A DNA stretch of 64,000 bases, from NCBI RefSeq assembly GCF_004634385.1, contig NZ_CP037895.1, positions 843,245 to 907,244 of the forward strand. The letters are read 5' to 3'. Origin of the DNA: Thermaerobacter sp. FW80. GTDB lineage: Bacteria; Bacillota; Sulfobacillia; Thermaerobacterales; Thermaerobacteraceae. The translations under genes and the position numbers were made by a program. Position 1 is the first letter of the stretch; every line of letters begins with the position of its first letter. Shown piece after piece: positions 1 through 8,776 of the stretch. The notes beneath the pieces are model-generated. The model did no database searches. It had not been told where the DNA came from and worked only from the letters and a program-made list of their open reading frames with translations.

Positions 1-128
1 GAATACCTTTCGCGCCCGCAGCCATATACTTCAGCGGCGTCCCTCACCGGGAAGGCGGACCCGCGGGATCGGCGTCGTCCCGGTCTTCCCCTCGGGGGAT
101 GCCGGCGGCTGGCGGGAGGGAAGCCGGC

Positions 129-1178
129 GTGTCCCGACCTGATGCCCGGCCGGCTCGCCCGGGGCCGGCGCCGCCCCCGTTCCGGGCGGAGCTGCGGGTG
201 CGAGCCGACGACCCGGACGGGTGGCGTCGCCTTGGCGACACCCTGGCCCGCTGGCTTGCCCAGCGGGGTGGTCGACGCGTAGCCGTGGTCTGTATCGGCA
301 CCGACCGTTCCACCGGCGATGCCCTGGGACCCCTGGTGGGCACCCTCCTGGACAGGCATCGCCCACTGCCGCGGGAGGCGGTGGAGCTGCTCGGGACCCT
401 GGACGAACCGGTCCACGCCGGCAACCTCGACCAGGCACTGGCCCGGTTGGCCGCCCTCGGTCCCGGAACGACGGTCTTGGCCATCGACGCCTGCCTCGGC
501 CGGAGCGAGAACGTGGGGACCATCAGCGCGGGGCGCGGGGCATTGCAACCGGGCGCCGGGGTCAACAAGAGTCTGCCCGCGGTGGGCCACCTCTTCGTCA
601 CGGGCACGGTCAACGTGGGCGGCTTCATGGAGTACTTCGTCCTGCAGAACACCCGCCTCGGCCTGGTCCTGCGCATGGCCGAGGCCATCGCCGCCGGCGT
701 CGCCTGGGGGCTGCGGCTGTACCTCGGGCAGAGCCCCGAGAGCGACGGCGATCGCGGGACGGCCGGCCATCCCGGGGGTCTCCCGCCCGACGGAGCGCCG
801 GCCGTGGGTGATGAGGGTGATCGGGGCCCCCTCAAGGAGTGGGCGGCGCGGGAGGGTCGTCGCCCCGCGGGTGCTCGGGGGATGGACGCTCTGCCGGCCG
901 GGCCGCGGCCGCGTGCCCTGGCCGGCGCGGCGGCGGCCACCGTGGCTGCGGCCTCGCCCAGCAGGACCGAAGCCGGCCGCTGGCACCGGGGATCCGGCGA
1001 GGAGGACGATCCAGGCGGCATCGGGGCTCGCCGCACCGGGTCGGCGCCGACCGCGCCGGGGGCGCCGCCTGCCCTGGGCAGCCGCACGGGCTACGCCGTG
1101 GACGACGATCCGGCGGGACGGGGAGCGCCGTGGCTGCCGGAATCCTGCCGGTTGCGCCTGGGCCGGCTGTGGCGGTGA
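129..1178 (+). CDS. yyaC: YyaC-type sporulation protein (DUF1256)
   Basis: DUF1256 proteins are spore-protease-like; YyaC of Bacillus lies in the same place beside parB. The core spans about residues 50-200 and includes VVCIGTDRSTGDALGPLVG, the acidic stretch IDACLG, and a GVNKSLPAVG segment. I chose GTG 129 because GGGAGGGAAG lies 9 bp upstream; an ATG at 99 in the same frame has a poorer site. After about residue 205 the protein continues for some 145 residues of Pro/Gly/Arg-rich low complexity, far beyond the usual family length of about 200. That tail may be a genuine GC-driven extension or may hide a missed stop. The word GGACGAACCGG at 401-411 lies inside the core. The gene is convergent with the lipid kinase, with only 6 bp between stops. 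Confidence 0.8.
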   Translation: MSRPDARPARPGPAPPPFRAELRVRADDPDGWRRLGDTLARWLAQRGGRRVAVVCIGTDRSTGDALGPLVGTLLDRHRPLPREAVELLGTLDEPVHAGNLDQALARLAALGPGTTVLAIDACLGRSENVGTISAGRGALQPGAGVNKSLPAVGHLFVTGTVNVGGFMEYFVLQNTRLGLVLRMAEAIAAGVAWGLRLYLGQSPESDGDRGTAGHPGGLPPDGAPAVGDEGDRGPLKEWAAREGRRPAGARGMDALPAGPRPRALAGAAAATVAAASPSRTEAGRWHRGSGEEDDPGGIGARRTGSAPTAPGAPPALGSRTGYAVDDDPAGRGAPWLPESCRLRLGRLWR

Positions 1179-1184
1179 GGCGCC

Positions 1185-2291
1185 TCACCACCCTTCGCGG
1201 TCGCCCGGCGTCGGCGCCGGGGTGGCCTCGGGGGCGCCCGGCCGCATCGACGGTCCCGCGCCGACGCGGCCCTGGTCCGGGCCGTCGTCCGGCTCGACGG
1301 CCAGCCGGGCGGGGTGGGGCGCGGCCTCGGCCGACATAGCCGGCTGCGCCGGTTCCTCCGCCTCGCCTGGGCAGAGGGAGCGCTGCCGCCCGTCCCTCGC
1401 CGGTACCAGGACCACCATGCCGCCGGGGAAGTTGCAGTAGCGGACGGGGAGGTGGCCCACCGGTTCGCCGTCGGCGTGCACCGCCACGGGCTCCGGGCTG
1501 CGGATCGCCACGGTGCGGCCGCGCAGGCTCCTCACCCTGGGGTGGCGGACGTGGGTGCCGCGGAACACCCGTGGAAACACCAGGAGCGTCTCCAGCTTGC
1601 CCAGGTCGCCGATGAGGAGGACGTCGAAGCGCCCGTCGTCGGGGCAGGCGCCGGGCAGGATGTGCATCCCGCCGCCGTAATAGGGCGAGTTCCCCACGAC
1701 GGTCATCAGGGCGACGTGACGATGGGTGCGTCCGTCGATGTCGATCTCCATCGGCACGTTCCGGTATGCCCGCAGCGTTTGCAACATCGCCAGCACGTAG
1801 GGGACGGCGCCCCGCCCGGGGCCGCCGGACTGCGCCACGCGCCGCGCCACCTCCGCGTCGAAGCCGACCCCGCTGACGTTCACGAAGTAGCGGCCGCCCG
1901 CACCGGTCTCGAGGTAGCCGAGGTCCAGACGACGCCGCCGCCCCCGGGCGAGGAGGTCGGCCACCGCCCCCGGGCTGGCCACGATCTCGAGCCCGCGGGC
2001 CAGGTCGTTGCCGGTCCCGAGCGGCACCACGGCCAGCGGGGGGCCGTCCGGTCCCGTGCCGTTGACCGCCTCGTGGACCGTGCCGTCGCCCCCGGTGACC
2101 AGCAAGAGATCGACCTTGCGGTCGCGGGCTCGGCGCGCCATGTCCCGGGCGTCGCCGGGACCCGAGGTGAACCAGACCTCCAGCTCGAAGCCGCGGTCCC
2201 GCAAGGCGGCTTCGAAGGCCGGCCAGGCCCGACCCGCCCGCCCGCGGCCGGCCACGGGGTTGACTATGGCCACGATGCCTGGCAATGCCAC
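1185..2291 (-). CDS. Diacylglycerol/lipid kinase family protein (YegS/DagK-like)
   Basis: This is an ATP-dependent lipid kinase of the diacylglycerol kinase catalytic family, expected to phosphorylate diacylglycerol or a related lipid at the inner face of the membrane. Visible motifs are NPVAGRGRAG at the N-terminus, the nucleotide-binding VTGGDGTVHEAVNG (GGDGT at residues 67-71), and PLGTGNDLARG around residues 90-100. I chose GTG 2291 because GAGAGGAGA lies 5 bp upstream and the family fold begins immediately; an ATG at 2369 would add 26 basic residues. The product is 368 aa, some 60 longer than usual because of a Pro/Glu-rich C-terminal tail. Which lipid is used cannot be told from sequence. 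Confidence 0.85.
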   Translation of the reverse strand: MALPGIVAIVNPVAGRGRAGRAWPAFEAALRDRGFELEVWFTSGPGDARDMARRARDRKVDLLLVTGGDGTVHEAVNGTGPDGPPLAVVPLGTGNDLARGLEIVASPGAVADLLARGRRRRLDLGYLETGAGGRYFVNVSGVGFDAEVARRVAQSGGPGRGAVPYVLAMLQTLRAYRNVPMEIDIDGRTHRHVALMTVVGNSPYYGGGMHILPGACPDDGRFDVLLIGDLGKLETLLVFPRVFRGTHVRHPRVRSLRGRTVAIRSPEPVAVHADGEPVGHLPVRYCNFPGGMVVLVPARDGRQRSLCPGEAEEPAQPAMSAEAAPHPARLAVEPDDGPDQGRVGAGPSMRPGAPEATPAPTPGDREGW

Positions 2292-2427
2292 CGTCTCCTC
2301 TCTGGGGACGCGCCGCCGGCCGCGCCGGCCGCTGTCGGGGAAGGGGCCGATGGGGGTGCGCCGCGCCATCGGTCGACACCGCGCCCGCCCCTTCCCCCTG
2401 CCCGATCACGGTCCCGGACCCGCCCCC

Positions 2428-3054
2428 TCAAGGCCGGGCGGCCGGCTCCCGCGGACGCGCCGGCCCGGATGCGGTGGCGCCCACGGCCGGTTCGGGCGCC
2501 CCGCCCCCCATCGCCCTGCGGATGGCCTCCCGCTCCTCGTCGCTCAGCAGATACGGTGAACTCCCCGCGGTGATCGGCTTGGCGTAGGTCCGGCACTCCT
2601 CCCGGCCGGCGAGGGTGGTGATCACCGCCCCGTTGCCCTGGGCGTCCAACAGCGCCAGGGCGAAGCTCTGCTCGCCCCCCGTGTGGGGGAAGGCGTTGAA
2701 GCGGACCACGGCCACATGCCGGACGCACCGGGCCAGTTCCTCGGCCAGCTGGGTCACCCGGCGGGCCACGTCGTCCTGGGCCATCTCGAGCCGGTGCAGG
2801 CGACCGAGGATCGCCCCCGTCTCCGCGTCGTCGGGCTGCCGCGATGCCGCCGCGCTGTCCCACCCCGGTGCCCGCAACCACCGTTCCAGCCGTCGCAGAC
2901 GGCGATGCGCCGCCACCGCCTGCCAGACGGCGAGCATCGCCACCCCCAGCGAGATGACGGCCATCGCGGCGGAGTGGGCCACGACGGCCGTCCCGGCCCG
3001 CCCCACCATCTCCCATGCCTGATCCCAGGGTATCGCCGACCAGAACGAGTCCAT
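2428..3054 (-). CDS. DUF4446 family membrane-anchored protein
   Basis: The 208-aa protein begins with one hydrophobic segment (about residues 18-42, AVVAHSAAMAVISLGVAMLA), then a basic and coiled-coil-like region, then a globular domain with VRFNAFPHTGGEQSFALALLD. This matches the DUF4446 family found next to parAB in many Firmicutes; its function is unknown. I chose ATG 3054 because a GGGGGGAGA ribosome site lies just upstream and because the hydrophobic anchor then sits at the N-terminus. The longer reading frame to 3309 adds only low-complexity residues. The gene lies 145 bp downstream of parB in the same leftward series, so cotranscription is plausible. A role near chromosome segregation is only inferred from position. 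Confidence 0.8.
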   Translation of the reverse strand: MDSFWSAIPWDQAWEMVGRAGTAVVAHSAAMAVISLGVAMLAVWQAVAAHRRLRRLERWLRAPGWDSAAASRQPDDAETGAILGRLHRLEMAQDDVARRVTQLAEELARCVRHVAVVRFNAFPHTGGEQSFALALLDAQGNGAVITTLAGREECRTYAKPITAGSSPYLLSDEEREAIRRAMGGGAPEPAVGATASGPARPREPAARP

Positions 3055-3199
3055 GGGTCTCCCCCCGCCCTTCGCCCGCGGCTGCGTCGCCAACGGCGCC
3101 TCGCCCCTGCCGGCGGCGGGCCCGGTTCGGAGCCGGTTCAGAGGCCCGCATCGCGCGACGGGCCGGCGAGCAAGGCCCGATGGCGCCGCGGCCTCGCCG

Positions 3200-4084
3200 T
3201 CACAGCGGGGCGGCCGAGGCCTCGAGCCGGGCCAGGATGCGCTCCAGGTCATCCCAGCTGTAGTACTCGATGACGATCTGCCCCCGCGCCCCGCGACCCC
3301 GGATGGCAACCCGCGTGTTGAGGGCCCGCTGCAGACGGTTGACCAGATCCTCGACCTCCGGGGCCGGCGGCCCGGTCACCCGCCGGGAGCGACGGGGCCG
3401 CGCCGGCCGCTGGGCGATGCGGTCCTCCAGCTGGCGCACCGTCAAGCCCTCGGCGAGGACCTGGGCGGCCAGGCGCCGCATCTCCGCCGCCGAGCCCACG
3501 CCGAGCAGGACCTTGGCGTGGCCCGTGCTGAGCTTGCCCTCGGCGACCAGGCGGCGGAGATCGTCCGGGAGGGAGAGCAGGCGCATGAGATTGGCGATGT
3601 GGGACCGGCTCTTGCCCACCCGCTGGCTGATCTGCTCCTGGGTGAGGCCGAGCTCCTCGCTCAGCGTGCGGTAGCCCTGGGCCTCCTCGATGGGGTTCAG
3701 GTCCTCCCGTTGCAGGTTTTCGACCAGGGCGATCTCCATCATCTCGACGTCCGAGAACTCGCGGACCACCGCCGGGACCGTGGCGAGGCCCGCGGCCTGG
3801 GCGGCGCGCCACCGGCGCTCCCCGGCCACCAGGCGGTACCCGTCGCCCTCCGGCCGGACCAGCAGCGGTTGGACGATGCCGTGCTGCCGGACCGACTCCA
3901 CCAGCTCGGCCAGGGCGTCGGGGTCGAACTGGCGGCGCGGCTGGTAGGGATTGGGCCGGATGCGCTCGACGGGGATCTGCTCCACCTGCTCGCCTGCCGC
4001 CGGATCGGGGCGCACGCCGGGCAACAGCGCCTCCAGGCCCTTGACGTCGATCCCCCTAGCCAGCCCGCGCTTGCTCCTCGACAT
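3200..4084 (-). CDS. parB: Chromosome partitioning protein ParB (Spo0J)
   Basis: ParB binds parS, clamps DNA as a CTP-dependent sliding clamp and loads condensin at the origin. Its N-terminal domain starts near residue 38 (IPVERIRPNPYQPRRQF) and carries the CTP-binding GERRWRAA box (residues 87-94) and the ENLQRE motif (residues 122-127). The helix-turn-helix LTQEQISQRVGKSRSHIANLMRLL follows at about residues 148-171. A C-terminal dimerisation segment ends the 294-aa protein. Its start overlaps the end of parA by 29 bp, so the two are translationally coupled. The parS site lies just upstream of parA at 4883-4898. A second ParB-family gene, noc, lies upstream; ParB is assigned here because it is the one paired with parA. 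Confidence 0.95.
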   Translation of the reverse strand: MSRSKRGLARGIDVKGLEALLPGVRPDPAAGEQVEQIPVERIRPNPYQPRRQFDPDALAELVESVRQHGIVQPLLVRPEGDGYRLVAGERRWRAAQAAGLATVPAVVREFSDVEMMEIALVENLQREDLNPIEEAQGYRTLSEELGLTQEQISQRVGKSRSHIANLMRLLSLPDDLRRLVAEGKLSTGHAKVLLGVGSAAEMRRLAAQVLAEGLTVRQLEDRIAQRPARPRRSRRVTGPPAPEVEDLVNRLQRALNTRVAIRGRGARGQIVIEYYSWDDLERILARLEASAAPL

Positions 4085-4838
4085 ACTCCACCACTTCCTT
4101 GGCCAGCTCCATGTACACCTCGGCCCCGCGGGAGCGGGCGTCGTAGACGATCACCGGCTGACCATGGCTGGGCGCCTCCGACAGGCGCACGTTGCGCGGG
4201 ATGATGGTGCGGAACACCTTGTCGCGGAAGAAGCGCTTGACCTCCTCGGCGACCTGGATGGAGAGGTTCGTGCGCCCGTCGAACATGGTCAGGACCACGC
4301 CGTCGAGGACCAGGTCCGGATTCAGGTGGGCCTGGACCGCCCGGAGCGTGTTGAGGAGCTGGCTCAGGCCCTCGAGGGCGTAGTACTCGCACTGGATCGG
4401 CACCAAGAGCCCGTCGGCCGCCGCCATGGCGTTGAGGGTGAGCAGCCCGAGGGAGGGCGGGCAGTCGATGAGGACGAAGTCGAACGTCTCGCGCACCCCC
4501 TCCAGCGCCCGGCGCAACCGGGTCTCCCGCCCGATCATGCCGACGAGCTCCAGCTCCGCCCCGGCCAGTTCGATGTTGGCCGGGACCAACCACAGGCCCT
4601 GGATGGCGGTGGACCGGATGACCTCCCGCAGGCTGCGCTCGTCGATCAGCACGTCGTAGATGCTGCGGCCCACGCGCCCCTTGTCCAGGCCGAAGCCGCT
4701 GGTGGTGTTCGCCTGGGGATCGATGTCGACCACCAGCACCCGCCGACCCAGCGCGGCCAGACAGGCTCCCAGGTTCACCGTCGTCGTGGTCTTGCCGACG
4801 CCACCCTTCTGGTTGGCGATGGCGATGACCCGTCCCAT
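4056..4838 (-). CDS. parA: Chromosome partitioning ATPase ParA (Soj)
   Basis: ParA/Soj is a deviant-Walker P-loop ATPase that works with ParB on origin segregation and, in Bacillus, on DnaA control. The deviant Walker A KGGVGKTTTT is at residues 11-20, DIDPQANTT follows near residue 41, and the Walker B-like VLIDCPPSLG is near residue 118. The 260-aa length is typical. ATG 4838 gives the standard MGRVIAIANQKGG beginning. The gene overlaps parB by 29 bp. A perfect parS palindrome lies 45 bp upstream of its start, so ParB binding may influence this promoter region. Confidence 0.96.
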   Translation of the reverse strand: MGRVIAIANQKGGVGKTTTTVNLGACLAALGRRVLVVDIDPQANTTSGFGLDKGRVGRSIYDVLIDERSLREVIRSTAIQGLWLVPANIELAGAELELVGMIGRETRLRRALEGVRETFDFVLIDCPPSLGLLTLNAMAAADGLLVPIQCEYYALEGLSQLLNTLRAVQAHLNPDLVLDGVVLTMFDGRTNLSIQVAEEVKRFFRDKVFRTIIPRNVRLSEAPSHGQPVIVYDARSRGAEVYMELAKEVVEYVEEQARAG

Positions 4839-4882
4839 GGCCGATGCGGCCTCCTCCCGGCCCGGGGCCCCGGGCGCGCTAA

Positions 4883-4898
4883 TGTTCCACGTGGAACA
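4883..4898. promoter_or_regulatory. parS: parS centromere site
   Basis: TGTTCCACGTGGAACA is a perfect 16-bp palindrome and matches the Firmicute parS consensus TGTTNCACGTGAAACA at nearly every position. It lies in the short gap between noc and parA, where ParB would load. Confidence 0.93.
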
Positions 4899-4968
4899 CC
4901 CGCGGCTCCTGCCGCCCGACCCCACCCCGTGCCGCGGGGCCAGCCCGCGGGCGGCCGGCGGCTCCCCC

Positions 4969-5988
4969 TCACGGCGATGGCGCCGCCACCTGGCGGCTCC
5001 CATCCGCCCCGCCCTCGGCCCCGGCCCCCCCGCCGCGGTGGCCCGGCTCGTCTCGCCCTCGCGCCGCCGTGCCGCGCCCCGCCTTGGGGATGCGAATCCG
5101 GACCTCGACGAACCCCTCGTCCTCGCGCTCCTCCACCCTGGCGTCCAGCCCGGCGCGCCGCAGGGTCTCCACCCCTGCGCGGACGGTGTTGAGCAGGATG
5201 CGCACGTCCTTGATGGCCCGCAACCCCTCCAGCCGGCGCCGCCGCCGCGCCCCACCGCGCTCCGAGCCCCCGGCCGGCGGCTCGTGACTCCGTTCCTCCT
5301 TCAGGATCGCCGCGATCCGCTCCTCCAGCTGCCGCACACTCCACCCGCCCGCCACGGCCTCCTCCAACACCGCCACCTGCAGCGCCGCCGAGGGCAGCCG
5401 CAGCAGCGCCCGCGCATGCCGCTCGCTCAGCCCTGCGGCCACGATCCGGTCCCGCACGGCGGGCGGCAAGCGCAACAGCCGCAGCTTGTTGGCGATGGTG
5501 GACTGCTGCCGTCCCAGCAGGCTCGCCAGTTCCTCCTGGGTGAGGCCGAACCGCTGGATCACGTCCTGATAGGCCAGGGCCTCCTCGAAGAAGCCCAGCT
5601 CCTCCCGCTGCAGGTTCTCGACCAGCGCCAACACCGCCGCATCGCGATCCGACAACGGGCGGACGACGGCCGGCACCTCCTCCAGGCCGGCCCGGAGCGC
5701 GGCCCGCCACCGCCGTTCGCCCGCCACCAGCTCGTAGCCGCCCGCCGGGCCGGGACGAACCAGCAGCGGCTGCAGAAGCCCCACCCGCCGGATGGATTCC
5801 GCCAGCTCCTCCAGCGAGGCATCGTCCAGTTGGGTGCGCGGCTGGAAGGGGTTGGGCCGGATCGCCGCCACGGGAAGCCGGCGCAGGTCCTGGGCGCCCC
5901 CGCCGCCGGCCGCCCCCGCCTCCGGCGATGCCGCCCCCTCCCCCTCGCGACGTCCACCCACCCAGGCAAGCCATCGCCCCGCTCGCAT
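4969..5988 (-). CDS. noc: ParB-family nucleoid occlusion protein Noc
   Basis: This second ParB paralogue lies in the position of noc in Bacillus, between rsmG and parA. Noc binds its own sites across the chromosome and blocks division over the nucleoid. Visible features are LRRLPVAAIRPNPFQPRTQ (about residues 36-54), GERRWRAAL, ENLQREELGFFEEALAYQ, and the helix-turn-helix LTQEELASLLGRQQSTIANK. Its N-terminus is short and basic (MRAGRWLAWVG), which could form a membrane-targeting helix like that of Noc. ATG 5988 has AGGAGGA 5 bp upstream; the reading frame is open far beyond this in GC-rich sequence, but no better start exists. The C-terminal 35 residues are Gly/Arg-rich. Calling it noc rather than a second parB rests on gene order. 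Confidence 0.82.
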   Translation of the reverse strand: MRAGRWLAWVGGRREGEGAASPEAGAAGGGGAQDLRRLPVAAIRPNPFQPRTQLDDASLEELAESIRRVGLLQPLLVRPGPAGGYELVAGERRWRAALRAGLEEVPAVVRPLSDRDAAVLALVENLQREELGFFEEALAYQDVIQRFGLTQEELASLLGRQQSTIANKLRLLRLPPAVRDRIVAAGLSERHARALLRLPSAALQVAVLEEAVAGGWSVRQLEERIAAILKEERSHEPPAGGSERGGARRRRRLEGLRAIKDVRILLNTVRAGVETLRRAGLDARVEEREDEGFVEVRIRIPKAGRGTAARGRDEPGHRGGGAGAEGGADGSRQVAAPSP

Positions 5989-6089
5989 ACGCGTCCTCCT
6001 CCGGAATCCCCAGCCCGCCGCTGCCGACCCGGGCCCCTCCCGGGACCTCCGTCTCTCGCCCGCCCCCGGTCGCACCCTCGCCCTGGCCC

Positions 6090-6977
6090 TTACCGGGTCC
6101 CGCGCCCGGCGCCGGCGGCCCGGCCGGCCCATCCCGGGGCCCGGACGCCGCCGCCCGCCGCCCCTCCCCCGGCGCGGCCAAGCCCCTCTCCCCCTGGGCG
6201 CGACGCGGTCATGCCGAACCTCCCGCCCGCCGCCGGCCCTCCACCCAGGGGCCGCCGCGCCGGCACGCCCGGGCGCCGCGGATAGGCCTCCGGGGTCGGG
6301 CGCTCCTTGACCACTTCCACGATCACCCGCTCCCCGGCGCCCCCCGGCAAGCGGAAACCGTGGAGCGCCGCCAGCCGCCCGCCCAGCACCCGCGCCGCCT
6401 GCTCCGCCGCCGTGCGCTCCTCCTCCACCCGCGGCCCCTTGTACGCCCAGAGCCGGCCGCCGACGCCCAGGAACGGGAGTCCGTACTCCACCACCACGGC
6501 GAGCGGCGCGACCGCCCGCGCCACCACGGCCGCGGCTCGACCGCGCCACTGCCGGTCGTGACCCGCCTCCTCGGCCCGACGCGCCTGCACCGTCACCCGT
6601 TCGGCAAGGCCCAGCGTCGCCACCGCCTCGGCCAGGAACCGCGCCTTCTTCCGTTGGGCCTCCAACAGCAGGCCTCGCCACCGCGGCCCCAGCGCCAGCA
6701 GCAGCGGGATGCCGGGGAACCCGGCGCCACTCCCCAGATCGACCAGCACACCCTCTTCGGGCCATGCCTCGCCGACGGCCAGCGCCATCAGCGAGTCCAG
6801 GTAGTGTCGCACCAGGGCCTCGTCGTCCTCGGTGATGGCGGTGAGGTTGACCCGGCCCCGTGCCCGACGGACCAGCTCCCAGTGGATTCGCATCGCCTCC
6901 AGCGCAGCCCCGCTGACCCGCACGCCGAAGGCGCCACAGTACGCCGCCAAGCGCTCCCTCCACGACGCCGGGTCCAC
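6090..6977 (-). CDS. rsmG: 16S rRNA (guanine527-N7)-methyltransferase RsmG
   Basis: RsmG (GidB) methylates N7 of G527 in 16S rRNA using S-adenosylmethionine. Visible motifs are NLTAITEDDEALVRHYLDSL, the SAM-binding VLVDLGSGAGFPGIPLL, and EAQRKKARFLAE. GTG 6977 is preferred because GGAGAGGGGGG lies upstream; GTG 7004 is the next alternative. The catalytic domain is followed by about 55 Gly/Arg-rich residues that are not typical of the family. The usual neighbours mnmE and mnmG are absent here: jag lies directly upstream. Confidence 0.92.
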   Translation of the reverse strand: MDPASWRERLAAYCGAFGVRVSGAALEAMRIHWELVRRARGRVNLTAITEDDEALVRHYLDSLMALAVGEAWPEEGVLVDLGSGAGFPGIPLLLALGPRWRGLLLEAQRKKARFLAEAVATLGLAERVTVQARRAEEAGHDRQWRGRAAAVVARAVAPLAVVVEYGLPFLGVGGRLWAYKGPRVEEERTAAEQAARVLGGRLAALHGFRLPGGAGERVIVEVVKERPTPEAYPRRPGVPARRPLGGGPAAGGRFGMTASRPGGEGLGRAGGGAAGGGVRAPGWAGRAAGAGRGTR

Positions 6978-7052
6978 CCCTGCCCCCCCTCTCCGACGAA
7001 CCACGGTGCCCGGGCGACCAGGGTCCGGCTGAGCAAGCCCCGCCGCTCCACC

Positions 7053-7748
7053 CTACGGCCGGCCGCCCGCTGCGAACCCGCTCCCCCGCGCCGCCCGCCG
7101 CGGCACGATCACCACGCGGCGATAGGGCTCGGTGCCCGTGCTCTCGGTCCGCACCTCCGGGTGGTTCTGCAACGCCAGGTGGACCACACGTCGTTCGGCG
7201 GCCGGCATCGGCGCCAGGGCCACGGGTCGCCGCGTCCGTCGCGCCCGTTCCGCCATCCGCAGCGCCAGCCGCTCCAGCGCCTGCCGCCGCCGTTCCCGAT
7301 AGCCTGCGACATCCAGGTGGACCCGCCGCCGCTCGTCGCTGACGCGCGCCGCCGCCACGTTGAGGAGGTACTGCAAGGCGTCCAGCGCCACCCCGTGGCG
7401 GCCGATGAACGCCCCCAGCTCCGGACCGCCATCCATCCGCGCCACGATGCGATCGTCGGACTCCTCCACGTGAACGTGGACCGCGAGCCCCGCCCGTCGC
7501 GCCAGTTCGTCCAGGAAGGCGGCGGCGAAACGCGCCTTCGTGGGCCGCACCCTGGCGGCCACCACGGCGTCGCGCTGGCCCACCAGCCCCAGCCAACCCC
7601 GCGCGGGCTCCACCAGCACCCGCGCCTCCAGCTCCTCCCTGCCGACGCCCAACTGGCGAGCCGCCGCAGCGAGGGCTTCCTCCACCGTCCGCCCCCGCAC
7701 CTCGATCCACGGTCCCGTCCCGGGCAGCTCAGGAGATCCCGCGCTCAT
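7053..7748 (-). CDS. khpB: RNA-binding protein Jag/KhpB
   Basis: The 231-aa protein has the three-part architecture of Jag/KhpB: an N-terminal Jag_N domain (WIEVRGRTVEEALAAAARQLG, residues 14-34), a central KH domain with GAFIGRHGVALDALQYLLN (about residues 111-129), and a C-terminal R3H domain (PMPAAERRVVHLALQNHPEV, about residues 178-197). It binds RNA and in other Firmicutes affects cell elongation and sporulation. Its start overlaps the yidC end by 20 bp, the conserved arrangement for yidC-jag. Confidence 0.93.
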   Translation of the reverse strand: MSAGSPELPGTGPWIEVRGRTVEEALAAAARQLGVGREELEARVLVEPARGWLGLVGQRDAVVAARVRPTKARFAAAFLDELARRAGLAVHVHVEESDDRIVARMDGGPELGAFIGRHGVALDALQYLLNVAAARVSDERRRVHLDVAGYRERRRQALERLALRMAERARRTRRPVALAPMPAAERRVVHLALQNHPEVRTESTGTEPYRRVVIVPRRAARGSGFAAGGRP

Positions 7749-8391
7749 GCCCTCTCTTCCCCTTTCCCGCCGGCGCCGGCGCGGGCTGCTGCCGGTTCAT
7801 CCAGATCTGCTGCACGATGGAGAACACATTGCTGGTCACCCAGTACAGCGCCAGCCCCGCAGGGAAGCTCCACGCGAAGAAGATCAGCATCAGCGGCATC
7901 AGGACCAGCATCGTGCGCTGCTGGGGCTGGGTGACGGTCATCGCCGTCTTCATCTGGACGTACGTGGTCACGCCCGCGAGGATCGGCAGGACGAAGTACG
8001 GATCCGCATGGCGGAGGTCCGGGATCCAGAGGAAGGCGCCGCTGCTGAAGGTGCGCAGCGCGAGGAAGAGCCCGTACAGGATGGGGAACTGGATGAGCAA
8101 CGGCAGGCAGCCCGAGGCGGGGTTCACGTTGTGCTCCCGCCACAGTTTCATGATCGCCTCGTTGGCCTTCTGGGGGTTGTTCCGGTACCGCTTCTGGATC
8201 CGCTCGACCTCGGGCTGCAGCGCCTGCATCCGCTGCATCGAGCGCATCTGGGAGAACGTCAGGGGCAGGAGCAGGAGCCGGACCAGCACGGTGAACAGGA
8301 TGATGGACAGCCCGGCGCTGCCCGTCACCGCCCGGCTCCACTCCAGCCCGGCCTCGATGGCGGCCACGAACCAATGCCAGAGCTGACTCAA
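7729..8391 (-). CDS. yidC: Membrane protein insertase YidC (SpoIIIJ/Oxa1 type)
   Basis: YidC inserts and folds inner-membrane proteins with or without SecYEG; SpoIIIJ-type proteins are also needed for sporulation. The 220-aa protein contains several hydrophobic segments, including SIILFTVLVRLLLLPLTF (about residues 24-41), where the arginine lies in the membrane groove as in the family. The amphipathic stretch LQPEVERIQKRYRNNP and the loop NPASGCLPLLIQFPILYGLF are also typical. I chose TTG 8391 because AAGGAGG lies 8 bp upstream; the upstream ATG would add a Pro/Arg-rich leader. Unlike most SpoIIIJ proteins there is no visible lipoprotein signal with an LxxC box. Confidence 0.93.
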   Translation of the reverse strand: MSQLWHWFVAAIEAGLEWSRAVTGSAGLSIILFTVLVRLLLLPLTFSQMRSMQRMQALQPEVERIQKRYRNNPQKANEAIMKLWREHNVNPASGCLPLLIQFPILYGLFLALRTFSSGAFLWIPDLRHADPYFVLPILAGVTTYVQMKTAMTVTQPQQRTMLVLMPLMLIFFAWSFPAGLALYWVTSNVFSIVQQIWMNRQQPAPAPAGKGKRGHERGIS

Positions 8392-8563
8392 ATCCGGGCG
8401 CCTCCTTCTGCCGTCCCCGACCGGGCCTCCTGGCCGTGGTGCGGCCCGACGGGGCCCCCGCGGACGCGGCGCGGGCACCACAATCTTCTGCCAGTTCGAC
8501 CACGGCTATCCTGATTCCTTGCCCCCTGGCGCGGTCCCACCGGCGCGCCTCAGGGCACCGGCC

Positions 8564-8776
8564 TCAGGGCACCGGGTCGTATCCCCCCGGCGCCCACGGG
8601 TGACAGCGCAGGATGCGCCGCAGCGCCAGCCACCCGCCGCGCCAGGCGCCGTGGCGCGCCACCGCCTCCAGGGCGTACGCGGAACACGTGGGCGCATAGC
8701 GGCAGCTGGGCGGCTTCCATGGCGACAGCCACCGCCGGTAGCACCGGATCGCCAGCAGCAAGAGGCGCGTCAACAC
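8564..8776 (-). CDS. yidD: Membrane protein insertion efficiency factor YidD
   Basis: The 70-aa YidD protein supports YidC-dependent insertion. The family signature is clear: [20 protein letters not shown] (residues 11-30), then [21 protein letters not shown] and [14 protein letters not shown] at the end. GTG 8776 is preceded by GGAGGGAGGG. The start overlaps the rnpA end by 7 bp, as is usual in the rpmH-rnpA-yidD-yidC cluster. Confidence 0.94.
   Translation of the reverse strand: MLTRLLLLAIRCYRRWLSPWKPPSCRYAPTCSAYALEAVARHGAWRGGWLALRRILRCHPWAPGGYDPVP

Noticed and set aside
832-2409. 525-codon minus-strand frame overlapping the lipid kinase
   Set aside because: It is in another frame of the kinase gene, which has clear motifs and a good ribosome site.
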